A stretch of 64,000 bases of DNA, from assembly GCA_964529305.1 (NCBI GenBank), contig CAZGUX010000151.1, forward strand, positions 6,966-70,965. The letters run 5' to 3'. Each line of letters begins with the position of its first letter. Positions within the stretch are counted from its first letter, which is position 1. The position numbers were made by a program, and so were the translations under genes. Origin of the DNA: CAZGUX01 sp964529305. Lineage in GTDB: Bacteria > Acidobacteriota > Terriglobia > Bryobacterales > Bryobacteraceae. Under the pieces are notes generated by a model. That model had not been told where the DNA came from. It saw only the letters and a list, made by a program, of their open reading frames with translations, and searched no databases. Positions 44,101-52,252 of this stretch are shown piece after piece.

Positions 44101-44503
44101 GCGTCGCCACCGCTTGATTGCTGCCATAAACCAGGACGCCCGGCCCAGTTGTGCTTGCCACGAAGACGAAGGGGGCGCTGTTCTGGTTGTTGTGGCGAAC
44201 CACGAGGCTCACTATGCCCAGCGCATTGCGAGGAACCTGGAAGTTGATCTGCGATCCGCTCACATAGTAAAGCGGCACCGGCACGTTGTCGAGGGTGACG
44301 GTTACCCCGCCGAGCGAGGTCGGTAACGGGGCGGCCGGCGCAACGGTCGCGGGCACATTGATGCCGGCGACCAGCGCGGTCGCGAAGGATCCCCCGGCGA
44401 CTTGCGTCTGAAAACTGCCTCCGTTCACGACTGCGGTGATGCGGGGCTGGGCAACGGCAAGAGAGGCGAGTAAGAGCGCGTGAATCGAGACCGCAATGCG
44501 CAT
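41138..44503 (-). CDS. Large secreted protein: TIGR03437 domain and possible caspase-like region
   Basis: A 1121-residue protein with a signal peptide (1-18). A Solibacter TIGR03437 domain lies at about 20-240 (ITAVVNGGSFQT, GGVAVVYLTGIGPVDNPAPDG, GLTPGYVGLAQANMVVPDLA); it is usually C-terminal, here it is N-terminal. A middle region follows (about 240-640). At about 685-800 comes YGTVVIASHGNTTR (H693) and LVFGAFCYSNKLAA (C768), a His/Cys arrangement like clan CD peptidases, with FFGYDGTVQVNHSDDDAQG after it. The C-terminus (about 950-1121) is beta-rich. Peptidase activity is not proven; the 75-residue His-Cys spacing is longer than in caspases. No neighbour hints at its target. Confidence 0.6.
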   Translation of the reverse strand: MRIAVSIHALLLASLAVAQPRITAVVNGGSFQTQVAGGSFATALVAGINVPATVAPAAPLPTSLGGVTVTLDNVPVPLYYVSGSQINFQVPRNALGIVSLVVRHNNQNSAPFVFVASTTGPGVLVYGSNQAVATHPDGTLVSPSKPLSPGGVAVVYLTGIGPVDNPAPDGAPTPYPPLASATSAFSATIGGLPATVAFLGLTPGYVGLAQANMVVPDLAAGDHPVAIRVGNVTSNAPLVSVARGPGLTLRSGTVTLDPQGADSYAFEGTIQGLTLSGAQSVNFALGQFAASIPMSAFVKQAGSNALRYQDATGLAPYWLSSLILDPDARTFSARANNIALSGLPNPFALRLGTDDELGCAMARLQRTNTTTYGLITESSSDTPCLIDDVTIDPAYAGQLTSVTVAARVLSIAGLDPAGIRVYRADDSAQPAGNPLCTLAARADGTYACSFNVQEPRAGLIPLVAQAAAGSRYLLAPGFALDVMRPATAADRVQMDAVENAINAADTFFRQFGETAHARAMVITSLRKLFPGSPGLTAQPVGLTPDGLSVEVRADSGLPITLLRNRLTPFSDDFVPGVASSPAIAAARAVDRTVNTGVRLAPAPSLLSPLIGRDATEFQCGDFSRDVVKNQEFLVWDTDSLFFNVQGLDYVDYAKPLKESRCPLFTPHSISAENATPASLDEFTKYGTVVIASHGNTTRAGVGTLLTGSQDRALGESSPAIYSWDCDVTYYPRQPDGTTRESKGCFVGVKAGNPHIRQLDRTLVFGAFCYSNKLAARFINKSTSSFFGYDGTVQVNHSDDDAQGVFDRMIYSYEPTKESRGRYKLTGNKNLAYVGNPKLTAPSLGGNGPYPAASGKALTLKAELEGTDSCKQVMEHHWQNTAKGGALQAKNRPNGTDDFFARDFEADYTARSAANALSDRIMVDFIPNHEKTSQVAARACADVAPPRKEVLVTDSGVMNYSDEGPRNLLFYNPPLEVKTGNPIEIMDPTLGGTNKARIEQTATNKWTITQEFSSPTRNDIFTQTLNRVGVTVNNGPGLLAIKIHVEGSVTGTCSGIDVNLSSNGNVVRELVDGGNGCTLTKDFTMSSGSIDLRTGGLGQRGSSFGAGKGKVTTTIEMLDTRP

Positions 44504-45137
44504 AATTGCTCAAATGTAGCAGGATGAGCGGTGGCTGTTGCTCGACGTTATCCAGAGCCATCGCCTCGGTCCGGCAGCCGAGTCTATGACCGTCGATCGG
44601 CTTCTCCAACATTCAGGGTTCCTCGGTCGAGCACGTCGCCAACGACCTGGAATTCGTATCGCGAGCCGCAAATCGTCTGGTCTGCTGTTGTTGTTCCCTG
44701 TCTGGATCGCGGCGACTCGTACAGAGAGATGAGGCGTTAGCCAGATAGGTCCCGGGAAGTCGGCTTATGGCCGCCGATTCTGTCCGGATCGCATAACTCG
44801 GCAGTTGAAACCGGCGTGGTCGCCATATACGGTCCGAAGGGACGCTGGTTTTCTGCCAGCCTCTCGACGAGATTGGTTCGCCGGCGTGGTTGATGCTGGA
44901 CGCGAGGACAGGCCGGAATCCTACTCCTCACTCGATCATCGCCGGCGGCGTGTGGGTCAGGTCGAAACATACTCTGCGGACGGCCACCCCCTTTCCCGAT
45001 CGCGTGACGAATCAACGATTTGTGGTCGGGAACGGGATGCCCGTCCCCGATTTTCAGTCCCTGATTCACTCCGAAGGGAGCCTGCCTTCTGTCGACGTGC
45101 CGGAACGGTTGTCGATCCCGGCTTGAACGGCCTGGCG
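44504..45137. other. 634-bp intergenic stretch without a recognisable gene
   Basis: It lies upstream of the 1121-residue gene and beyond the end of the TonB receptor gene. Open frames here have no recognisable protein features. The one clear element is the hairpin-plus-T-run at 45026-45054. Confidence 0.5.
45026..45054 (+). terminator. Orphan plus-strand intrinsic terminator
   Basis: TCGGG-a-ACGGG pairs with CCCGT-c-CCCGA around ATG, then TTTT. It is correctly oriented only for a plus-strand transcript, yet the nearest plus-strand gene ends at 40713. Confidence 0.4.
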
Positions 45138-48100
45138 TCAGAAAGAGTATTTCAGCGCCAATTGAACGACGCGACCCGGGCCGGAGGCGATGATCCGTCC
45201 GAAGTTCCCGTTCGTTACCGTGCTCACCGGATTCGAGAACGAGGGCGTGTTGGTGGCGTTGAAGAACTCGGCGCGAAACTCGATCACGTGGTTCTCGATC
45301 ACCGGAAACCTCTTGCCGAAGACCAGATCCAGGTTGACCTGGCCCGGGCCTTCCATGACGTTGCGGCCCAAGTTACCCCAGGATCCGCTCGGCGCCACGG
45401 CGAAGGCGCTCTTGTTGAAGTACTCCTGGAGACGCTGCGGTACCGGGCGGCTGTTGTCGAGAAACGGATTGCCGACGAGGTTTGCCCGCTCGCCGCCGGT
45501 GCCGCTGAGCGACGTTGGGCTGCCGGGAACGACGTCGAACGGGATGCCGCTTCGGAGCGAAGCGATTCCATTGATCTGCCAACCGCCCACCACCTTTCCC
45601 AGCAGGTCGCGACGGCCGGACAGGAACGGAATGTCCCACAGAAACGAGCTGATGAACACATGGTCGACGGCGAAGTTCGCACGGCCGCGATTCAACCGCA
45701 GGTTCATCGGCCAGGGCTGCGACAGGGCGGCCCGGCCGCGGGAAATCGTGTCCAGCGCCTGCTGCCAGCTATAGGAGGTGAGCACGGTGACGCCGTGGCT
45801 GTAACGTTTGTCGTAGGTCACTTGCAGCGCGTTGTAATTGGAGGTTCCGTTGGACTCCGACCGGTCCATGAGCGCGAAGCCGGGGATCGGACGGCGGGCA
45901 TCGGTGTTGGCGATGGTCGCGCCCGGGCCGAAGAGCGCCCAGTTGATGTCACGGCTGCTCCAGAGGCTGGTTCCTTTGTTGCCGACGTAGGCCACGCGCA
46001 ACATCGAAGTGGCCGGGAGGCGCTGCTCCACCGTCAGCGACCACTGTTGGACGTAGCCGACCTTGAAGTTCGGGTCCCAATGGTAGTTGCTGATTCGCGG
46101 GCTGAACACGTAATCGCGATTCACCGACGCCGGATCGAACGGGAAGGGATTCGGCGTTCCGGACGCGCCGTAGGGATCCTGGAAGCTGCCCGGAGCGTTG
46201 ATCGCCACGTTACGAATGAAGGGCTCAACGGCCGACTGAATCTGCCAGCCCGCCCATCGGAGGTTGTCGTAGAAGATGCCGTAGCCGCCGCGCAGACTGG
46301 TCTTGCCATTGCCGCGCAAGTCCCAGGCGAAGCCGATGCGGGGCGCGAAGTTGTTCAGGTCGCGAAAGAAGCCGCCTTCCGGCACGCCCGGATCCCCGGG
46401 AAACACGAGCCCCAGGGGAGCATTGACGAAACGCTGCGAGTTCTGGCCGGGAATAAAGGACACCAGATTGCCGTTTACCTCCGTGGGGGGCGAGCGAGGC
46501 TCCCAGCGCAGTCCAGCGTTTAGAGTGAGGCGGGGCGAGATCCGGATGTCGTCCTGGAAAAAGAAATCCTGTTCCCATCCACGGCCGCCCTGAAACTGCG
46601 GGGCGGTTTGCGAGAAACTGAGCGGCAAACCCAGCAGGAAATCGCCCGACGCGACTCCCGTGAACGAGTTGGCGAAACTGAACGACCCGCCCGCTCCGGC
46701 GCCAAGGGGAAGATCGAATCGGACGCGGCGGATATCCGCACCCAGTTTCATCTGGTGTCGGCCCCGGATCCAGTTGAGGGTGTCGCCAAACTCGCGCAAT
46801 TGGCGTTCTTCCCCCGACGGTCTTCGTCCGGACATGGAGAAATCCTGCGTGCTGAGCACCATGAATTTCTGGCCCAGGACCTCCGGGACAAAAATCTTCA
46901 CGCCGAGCTGATCGAACGACAGGCCGGAGATCTGCCCGGACTTTTCAGTGACCGAACTCCAGGTGAAGCGGAAGGTGTTGGTCATCGTGGGGCTGGCGAC
47001 GTGGACGTCTTCGAGCGTCACGTTGCGTGTCGGAAATCCGATGAAGTTCAGAAACTCGGGGAGACCGCCAATGTTGATTTCGTCGTTCTCATGCCAAAAG
47101 AAGCGCGCGGTTACCCGGTTTCGGCTGGTGAGGGAATGATCCATCCGCCCCAGGAACTGGTTGAGATCGCGCTCTTGAGGGAAGTTGAAGCGATAGACGC
47201 CGCCGAGCCCGTTCTCACTGCGAGGAAGCAGTTGATCGACGACGCGGCGGGAAACGGGATCGATGCGGCTGGCGGGGATGCGGCCATCCGGGAAGGGGGC
47301 ACGGCTCAGCGGGTCGGTGGGCACGCGCGACGAGCGGCTGAAATCACCCTGCCGTTCGAGGTCGCTCATCAGGTAGTTGATGGTGCGGGTGGAGTGGAAT
47401 CGCTGGGGCGTGCTTTGGAACGAAAAGAAGAAGAACGTGCGGTCTTTGCCGTTGTAGACCTTGGGAAGGAGAAGGGGGCCCCCGACGGTTGCGCCGAACT
47501 GGTTCTGGCGCAGGATTTCGCGGCTGGGAGAGAAGTAGCGCCGGGCGTTGAGGACGTTGTTGCGGAAGAATTCGAAAGCCGAGCCGTGGAGGGAGTTGGT
47601 CCCGGACTTGGTCACGACGTTGATCTGGCCGCCCGCGCCGCGGCCATATTCGGCGCTCATGGCGAACGAAACGACACTGAACTCCTGTACCGCGTCCGGG
47701 TTCGGCATAGCGTGAGCGGTGTTGGTGAAGCCGTCCACGGCGTTGCCGCCATCCATGGTGTAGTTGCTCATGGTGCCGCGTGAGCCGTTGACGGAAAAAC
47801 CGGCGTTCTCGGCGCCGGTTTCGCCGGTGTTGCCGGTCACGCCGGGCAGCAACCGCTGCAAGTCGAGTACGTTCCTCCCGTTCAGCGGCAGTTGCCGGAT
47901 GCGGTCGGAGTCGACGAGGGTGGAGAGTGTCGCGGTGGTGCTCTCGACCAGAACAGCCTGGCTCGAGACCTCGACCGACTGCGCCGGTGAGCCGACCTCG
48001 AGGGTCAGATCGACCCGCGACCGCTCATCTGCGCGCACGACGATGCCCGATTGAATCGCCTTCTTGAAGCCGGGAACCTCGACCTCCACCCGGTAATCGC

Positions 48101-48335
48101 CTACGCCCACGGGCGCAATGACGTAGCCGCCGTCTTCGCCGGAAGTGACGGCACGGGCCAATCCGGTAGCTGTGTTGGTCAGCGTCACCGAGGCGTTGTT
48201 GACGACGGCGCCGGACGCGTCGCGGATGACGCCGTGAACGGTGCCGCTGCCCTGCGCCCACAATTGCCGGACCCCGGGCGCGAAACCCACCAGAATCGCC
48301 AGGAAGCCGAAGAACACTGATCGTCGATTGCTCAT
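45138..48335 (-). CDS. Oar-like TonB-dependent receptor with carboxypeptidase-type regulatory domain
   Basis: A 1065-residue outer-membrane beta-barrel. Signal peptide at 1-28 (QLWAQG end); CarboxypepD_reg-like domain at about 30-110 (GTVHGVIRDASGAVVNNASV, VEVPGFKKAIQSGI); plug domain at about 120-240 (QLPLNGRNVLDLQRLLPGV, VNGSRGTMSNYTMDGGNAVD, EYGRGAGGQINVVTKSGTN); barrel to the C-terminal aromatic residue in VVQLALKYSF. This is the large Acidobacteria/Oar type used for oligomer or peptide uptake, ligand unknown. The ATG at 48335 begins the signal peptide and overlaps the upstream gene's stop by 4 bp. Confidence 0.92.
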   Translation of the reverse strand: MSNRRSVFFGFLAILVGFAPGVRQLWAQGSGTVHGVIRDASGAVVNNASVTLTNTATGLARAVTSGEDGGYVIAPVGVGDYRVEVEVPGFKKAIQSGIVVRADERSRVDLTLEVGSPAQSVEVSSQAVLVESTTATLSTLVDSDRIRQLPLNGRNVLDLQRLLPGVTGNTGETGAENAGFSVNGSRGTMSNYTMDGGNAVDGFTNTAHAMPNPDAVQEFSVVSFAMSAEYGRGAGGQINVVTKSGTNSLHGSAFEFFRNNVLNARRYFSPSREILRQNQFGATVGGPLLLPKVYNGKDRTFFFFSFQSTPQRFHSTRTINYLMSDLERQGDFSRSSRVPTDPLSRAPFPDGRIPASRIDPVSRRVVDQLLPRSENGLGGVYRFNFPQERDLNQFLGRMDHSLTSRNRVTARFFWHENDEINIGGLPEFLNFIGFPTRNVTLEDVHVASPTMTNTFRFTWSSVTEKSGQISGLSFDQLGVKIFVPEVLGQKFMVLSTQDFSMSGRRPSGEERQLREFGDTLNWIRGRHQMKLGADIRRVRFDLPLGAGAGGSFSFANSFTGVASGDFLLGLPLSFSQTAPQFQGGRGWEQDFFFQDDIRISPRLTLNAGLRWEPRSPPTEVNGNLVSFIPGQNSQRFVNAPLGLVFPGDPGVPEGGFFRDLNNFAPRIGFAWDLRGNGKTSLRGGYGIFYDNLRWAGWQIQSAVEPFIRNVAINAPGSFQDPYGASGTPNPFPFDPASVNRDYVFSPRISNYHWDPNFKVGYVQQWSLTVEQRLPATSMLRVAYVGNKGTSLWSSRDINWALFGPGATIANTDARRPIPGFALMDRSESNGTSNYNALQVTYDKRYSHGVTVLTSYSWQQALDTISRGRAALSQPWPMNLRLNRGRANFAVDHVFISSFLWDIPFLSGRRDLLGKVVGGWQINGIASLRSGIPFDVVPGSPTSLSGTGGERANLVGNPFLDNSRPVPQRLQEYFNKSAFAVAPSGSWGNLGRNVMEGPGQVNLDLVFGKRFPVIENHVIEFRAEFFNATNTPSFSNPVSTVTNGNFGRIIASGPGRVVQLALKYSF

Positions 48336-49378
48336 GAAGCACCCTCCCGAATTCGTGAAATGCCGTGAACCTGCCGGTGATCGGCCTCGAAGCGCCGCCA
48401 CCACGAGGCCAGCGTCGTGGCCCAATCGCCGTTTTTCGGCGCGCCGAACAGATGCCGGATGTGTGCACGGAAGCCGGCGCCCGGCGCCAAGACCATGCCC
48501 GGGGGCGAAAGAATGTAGTCCTGCGCGTAGCCGCTGCCCCCCATCCCGATGGCGGCAGTGACTCCTTCTTCCGTCATCTGGACATGATGCAATCCGCCAG
48601 GCCCGGCCACCGAAACGGAAACGGGCTTCCGCCACAACGCCTGGATTTTGCCACCGCCCCGGGCGCAGTGGGGAACCCGTCCCATCTTCTCGTAGGACGA
48701 GCCGCGCGCGGTGACGAAGTAATCGAGGTGTTTGGCTCCGCGATCGAGGTAATTGACCAACCCGCCATCCTCCGACCAGTAGAAGTGTCCTTTTTTCTCG
48801 TTCCAGGCCACGTAGGTGGCGAAGAACTGGCCGTACTCCGCGAGCGCGGCCTCACGGTTGTTGCGGATGGTGATGAGGCAGTCGTAGAAGATGGGTCCGT
48901 CAGGCTCGAGGTCGGCGAAAAGCCACTCCTGGGTTGTGCGGACGCTATCGCTTTCGTACTCGGACCAGACGCGGACTCCCTCCGGGCGGTGTTCCGCGCC
49001 GCCCGTCGCCGGTACCAGACGTGTGTACTCGTCGTTGCGCCCGCCGAACGGGCGTGGATATCCTTTCCACCACTGCCACTCGCGGGTGTCCCATTCGAAG
49101 GCATTGGGAACACTCCCGAGAGCGGGCAGGCGCAAGGCGAGCGGGCCAATGCGTCCCTTGCTGCCCTCTTCGGTTACGGGGGAAGTGACGGGGATTGACA
49201 CCTCCCCCACCGGCAGTCCGGCCCGAGTCCGCCATGCGAGTTGCACCAGGTTGCGTCCGGGCCCGTCTCCATCGTGAGCGATGCGGAAGGTGGACTGTGC
49301 CGTTCGCGTACCCGCGTAGTGGAGCGCCGGCGAGGCGACGAGGCCGCCCAGCACTTCGGCGAATTGTCGGCGGTCCAT
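48332..49378 (-). CDS. Tat-exported protein of unknown function, coupled to the TonB receptor
   Basis: A 348-residue protein that starts MDRRQFAEVLGGLVASPALH, a twin-Arg signal. The rest is rich in beta strands and aromatic residues (WDTREWQWWKGYPRPFGG, IFYDCLITIRNNREAALAEY, KKGHFYWSEDGGLVNYLDRG). I do not recognise the family. Its stop overlaps the receptor start by 4 bp, so both are translated together; a periplasmic partner that processes or hands over the receptor's ligand is a fair guess, no more. An ATG 11 codons upstream is possible but lacks the Tat pattern. Confidence 0.6.
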   Translation of the reverse strand: MDRRQFAEVLGGLVASPALHYAGTRTAQSTFRIAHDGDGPGRNLVQLAWRTRAGLPVGEVSIPVTSPVTEEGSKGRIGPLALRLPALGSVPNAFEWDTREWQWWKGYPRPFGGRNDEYTRLVPATGGAEHRPEGVRVWSEYESDSVRTTQEWLFADLEPDGPIFYDCLITIRNNREAALAEYGQFFATYVAWNEKKGHFYWSEDGGLVNYLDRGAKHLDYFVTARGSSYEKMGRVPHCARGGGKIQALWRKPVSVSVAGPGGLHHVQMTEEGVTAAIGMGGSGYAQDYILSPPGMVLAPGAGFRAHIRHLFGAPKNGDWATTLASWWRRFEADHRQVHGISRIREGAS

Positions 49379-49770
49379 GAGACCTCCCGTCGCGGTGCGT
49401 CTCCTCACCAATGGCCGTTATCAATCGGCATTCACTGGCGGAGCGTCACAGGGTTTCCAGCCAATTTCCGCTGCATTTCTTGGAACGAACGACTTCCCCA
49501 AGGTTGAATCAGGATACGCTTGCTCTGTCCAGGATGTCAATCGAATCCGAACTCGAGACCACCGGGGAGGCAAGAGGGGCGAATGAACCTGAGGTTTTGG
49601 GATTGGAAGAAAGAGTTGGAGGCGGTCGTGCCGTTTCCCGCCCAGAAATCCCGTGCGAGATTTTCGTGGGGTCCCGCAAAAAGGTCCACCGAAAAGCAGA
49701 TCGCCCGCGTGATCGAAACCACGCGGGCGAATTTCTGCTCGAGCCGTTCGCGTTAGCGGCGGCCGCCACG
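49379..49770. other. Intergenic stretch with a small uncertain frame
   Basis: No recognised gene. A plus-strand frame from the ATG at 49583 (MNLRFWDWKKELEAVVPF, GAGGGG site before it) ends at 49756 after 57 codons, but its last part is a strong hairpin sequence, so it may not be coding. Confidence 0.3.
49695..49739. repeat. Long imperfect inverted repeat
   Basis: TCGCCCGCGTG and CACGCGGGCGA form 11 perfect pairs around ATCGAAAC; outside them AGCAGA and TCTGCT add six more across a 3-nt bulge (ATT). No T-run. It is the strongest fold in the relic region. Confidence 0.6.
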
Positions 49771-50049
49771 ATGATCCTTTTTGCGGGCACCGGGACCGCA
49801 GGGTTCTCCGGCGGTGGCGGGGCGGCGGCCAACGCCCGGCTGTCGGGCCCCAGTGGACTGGCTGTGGACTGCGCAGGCAGCCTCAACATCGGCGATATCG
49901 CAACAGCCGCATTCGCGAGGTGACACCCAACGGCATCATCACTTTCAAGTTTGGCGGCGACGGCGTTGCCGGCATTGGCGCTTCGCTGAACCAGTTGTTC
50001 CAAACCGCGGTCGATGAGGCGGGCGATTTGTTTATCGGCGACATAGGAT
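49771..50049 (+). pseudogene. Relic of an NHL-repeat protein
   Basis: Two reading frames together give about 1.5 NHL repeats: ILFAGTGTAGFSGGGG, LSGPSGLAVDCAGSLNIGDI, then after loss of one base near 49901, NSRIREVTPNGIITFKFGGD and LFQTAVDEAGDLFIGDI. A single missing nucleotide would restore D-I-G-N-S-R, the usual NHL junction. No start or end of a full gene is present; the fragment stops exactly where the Sm-like relic begins. Confidence 0.7.
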
Positions 50050-50340
50050 CAGAGAATGTTTCAGGATCTCTGGGAAGTCAGCCAGAAGGAGAAAAAAGGC
50101 GCTTTGATTTTGATGAACAGGGCATACGCTTCCGGGCGTCGCCGTGAGAATCGCGGGGGGGAGCGTGGAGTTACGGGGCCGCGAATATACCGGATCGTGG
50201 TGCGTCTGGACTCGATCGACACGGTGGCCCTGTCGCAAGGAGTTCGGCCAAGGTTCGGCGGCGGAGTTGTTGGGCCGGCCCCGCGCACCATGTGACTGAG
50301 AGTACCACCCTGTCTCCGGCTTCCGTGCCGCAAGGAAGGG
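50050..50340 (+). pseudogene. Decayed copy of the Sm-like gene at 40.5 kb
   Basis: Nucleotide similarity to 40525-40820 runs through the gene and its 3' flank. It encodes MFQDLWEVSQKEKKGALIL, then loses frame by one extra base near the copy of GHTLPG, regains it by a compensating deletion, and ends YRIVVRLDSIDTVALS with the stop changed (TCATAG to TCGCAAGG). About 25 central residues are scrambled, so the fold is destroyed. The similarity ends near the CCACCCTGTCTCCGG block. Confidence 0.75.
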
Positions 50341-50345
50341 GTGCA

Positions 50346-50880
50346 CTACACCGCTTCCCTAATACAGATGTCCCGGTTTCCCTTGGCCAACCACTCGCGA
50401 GCTTTGAGCTTTTCGACTTCGTCATCCTCATGCACCACCGTGCAGCAATACGGTTCAACATCGCCGCTGTACGCGGCCAGTTCCGTGATGCCGCCGCCCA
50501 ACCGCTTGCCTGAGCTGCTAATACCCGCTCCTGTTTGCCACCTTCGAACGGTTCTTTGGAGAATACGCCGCGCTTACTCACTTGTTCCGATTCAATACCT
50601 CGCTCCACTTCAGGCGCTGCGAGTCCGTCAATCAGTTCACGAACCTTTCTGTGCGGCCAGGCGTCATCATCCGGGTCTGCAGGCGCGTAACTCTAAAAGT
50701 CGTCCGATCGATTGGTCCGCAATTTTCGCCCTATCCTTCCCCGACGCGAGGGTTCTGGTTGTCTCAACCCACTGGAACAGCGCGCTCTCGTCGAGTGAAC
50801 CATCACCTCGAAGACCGGGGAGGCTCTTTAACGAAAGCAGCAGACGACGACCGAGCCTTGCGCGAGCGACGCGCTGCCCG
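50346..50880 (-). pseudogene. Frameshifted relic of an uncharacterised protein's C-terminal part
   Basis: Three minus-strand frames join into one plausible protein: LDESALFQWVETTRTLASG and KIADQSIGRLLE, then ADPDDDAWPHRKVRELIDGL, VERGIESEQVSKRGVFSKEP, EGGKQERVLAAQ and NWPRTAAMLNRIAA, then VVHEDDEVEKLKAREWLAKG and a TAG at 50346-50348. Two single-base shifts break it. The RG....RGV, EGG.QER and WPRTAA pattern is familiar from large uncharacterised bacterial proteins, but I cannot name the family. The N-terminal part is missing. Confidence 0.6.
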
Positions 50881-50943
50881 GTCGGCTGCTCCCCGGTGTG
50901 CCCCGAAGCCGGTTTGTAAACGTCGACCAGAATGTCCACCTCG

Positions 50944-52047
50944 TTACCCACGCGCCATGTCGTACAGGGCCCTGATGTAGCCGATGCTGAAGCCCCAACC
51001 GGCGCGGGCGCCTCCCACCATCTGCGGAACGTGGTCTGGGATCAGGATCCCCCGAAAGTCGGACTCCACGAGAGTGCGCATCAGTTTCCTCATGTCGGTG
51101 TCGCCGTCATCCACAAACGACTCCACGAAATCGGGGACGCTCCCTTTCACGTTGCGGAAGTGGATCTTCCAGAGCTTCCCCATGGAAGCGAATGCGCGAG
51201 CGGCTCCAAAGACGTCGCGGCCCATCAGGGTTCCGCCCTCCATCCAGGTCCCGCAGCAAAGGCAGACTCCGATGTTCGGGCTGTTCGCGATGTCGAGGGC
51301 GCGGAGATAGCCGTCGAAGTTCCCGAATACGCAGCGCGGCACACCGCCGAGTTCAGGAACCGGCGGGTCGTCCGGGTGAATCCCGATGCGGACGCCGGTC
51401 TCTTCGGCGACCGGCACCACCTGCTTGATGAAGTAGGTGTAGTTGTCCCAGATCTCCTCGCGGCTGTAGGTCCGCCCGTGGGTCAGCGGCGGCTCGAAGA
51501 TTTTGCCCGCCCAGTGCCCCGTGGCGCTCGCCTGATGAAACGATCGTGCCGCGGCGCCGCCCCTGGCCTTGCCGGGAGGCGAACTCCAGATGCCGTTGGC
51601 CACCGGACCGTAGGTCGTGTAATGGATACCCGCCTTGGAGAGGTCTCGCAGGTACTGTTGATAAGCGGCGATCTTCTGATCGCGGCTGGGAAGATTGAGA
51701 ACGACCTCCGGCATGTTGTGGACATCGGAATTGCCGATGTTGGCGACTTTCAATCCGGCGGCTTCGACGGTCGCCTTCATGCGGGCGAAGGTCTCATATG
51801 TTCCGCCGCTGGTGCCAATGCTGACGTACCCGACTCCCATCTGCCGCGCGAACGTCAGGTCTTCTTCGGTGAAGGCGGCCCCGAGCTGCAGCGAGATCTT
51901 GATGCCCGGTGACAGCGGGGGAAGGGCCGTTTTCGCTCCTGGGGCGGAGGATGCCCCCAGGACGGCAACCGAGCCCACGGCGGCGCGCACAAATTCCCGC
52001 CGGTGCGTCGCCAGCGTCTTGTTTGGAGCAGCCTGTTCAGGTTTCAT
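50944..52047 (-). CDS. Second mannonate dehydratase-like TIM-barrel protein with Tat-like signal
   Basis: A 367-residue protein. The N-terminal region has a twin-Arg motif (HRREFVRAAVGSVAVLG, after 15 leading residues), so it is probably exported. UxuA-type segments: GIHPDDPPVPELGG, NIGVCLCCGTWMEGG, WKIHFRNVKGSVPDFVESF, DDGDTDM and ILIPDHVPQM. It is only distantly similar to the protein at 26.2 kb, with the same metal-site layout. It stands alone beside the relic region and diverges from the kinase. The substrate is uncertain. Confidence 0.75.
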   Translation of the reverse strand: MKPEQAAPNKTLATHRREFVRAAVGSVAVLGASSAPGAKTALPPLSPGIKISLQLGAAFTEEDLTFARQMGVGYVSIGTSGGTYETFARMKATVEAAGLKVANIGNSDVHNMPEVVLNLPSRDQKIAAYQQYLRDLSKAGIHYTTYGPVANGIWSSPPGKARGGAAARSFHQASATGHWAGKIFEPPLTHGRTYSREEIWDNYTYFIKQVVPVAEETGVRIGIHPDDPPVPELGGVPRCVFGNFDGYLRALDIANSPNIGVCLCCGTWMEGGTLMGRDVFGAARAFASMGKLWKIHFRNVKGSVPDFVESFVDDGDTDMRKLMRTLVESDFRGILIPDHVPQMVGGARAGWGFSIGYIRALYDMARG

Positions 52048-52252
52048 CCACCACAGTATGGCTCTGTCGCGCGCGAGACGCCATGGGGCCGGTCCGCGTG
52101 GGCATTTCGGCACCAGAGGTCTCGGACTTCCCGTTCGAGTGCAGCTGCCTGGCCCCGCAACGCGTCCGGGGACGTAGATTGCCTCGCAAGGAAGAGGGGA
52201 AACCAGGAAGTGTCTCGTGCCGCGTGCTGTAGAATGGCAGGCACTGCACCGT

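Noticed and set aside
44805..46523. 572-codon plus-strand frame opposite the TonB receptor
   Set aside because: Antisense to a well-supported gene and without recognisable motifs.
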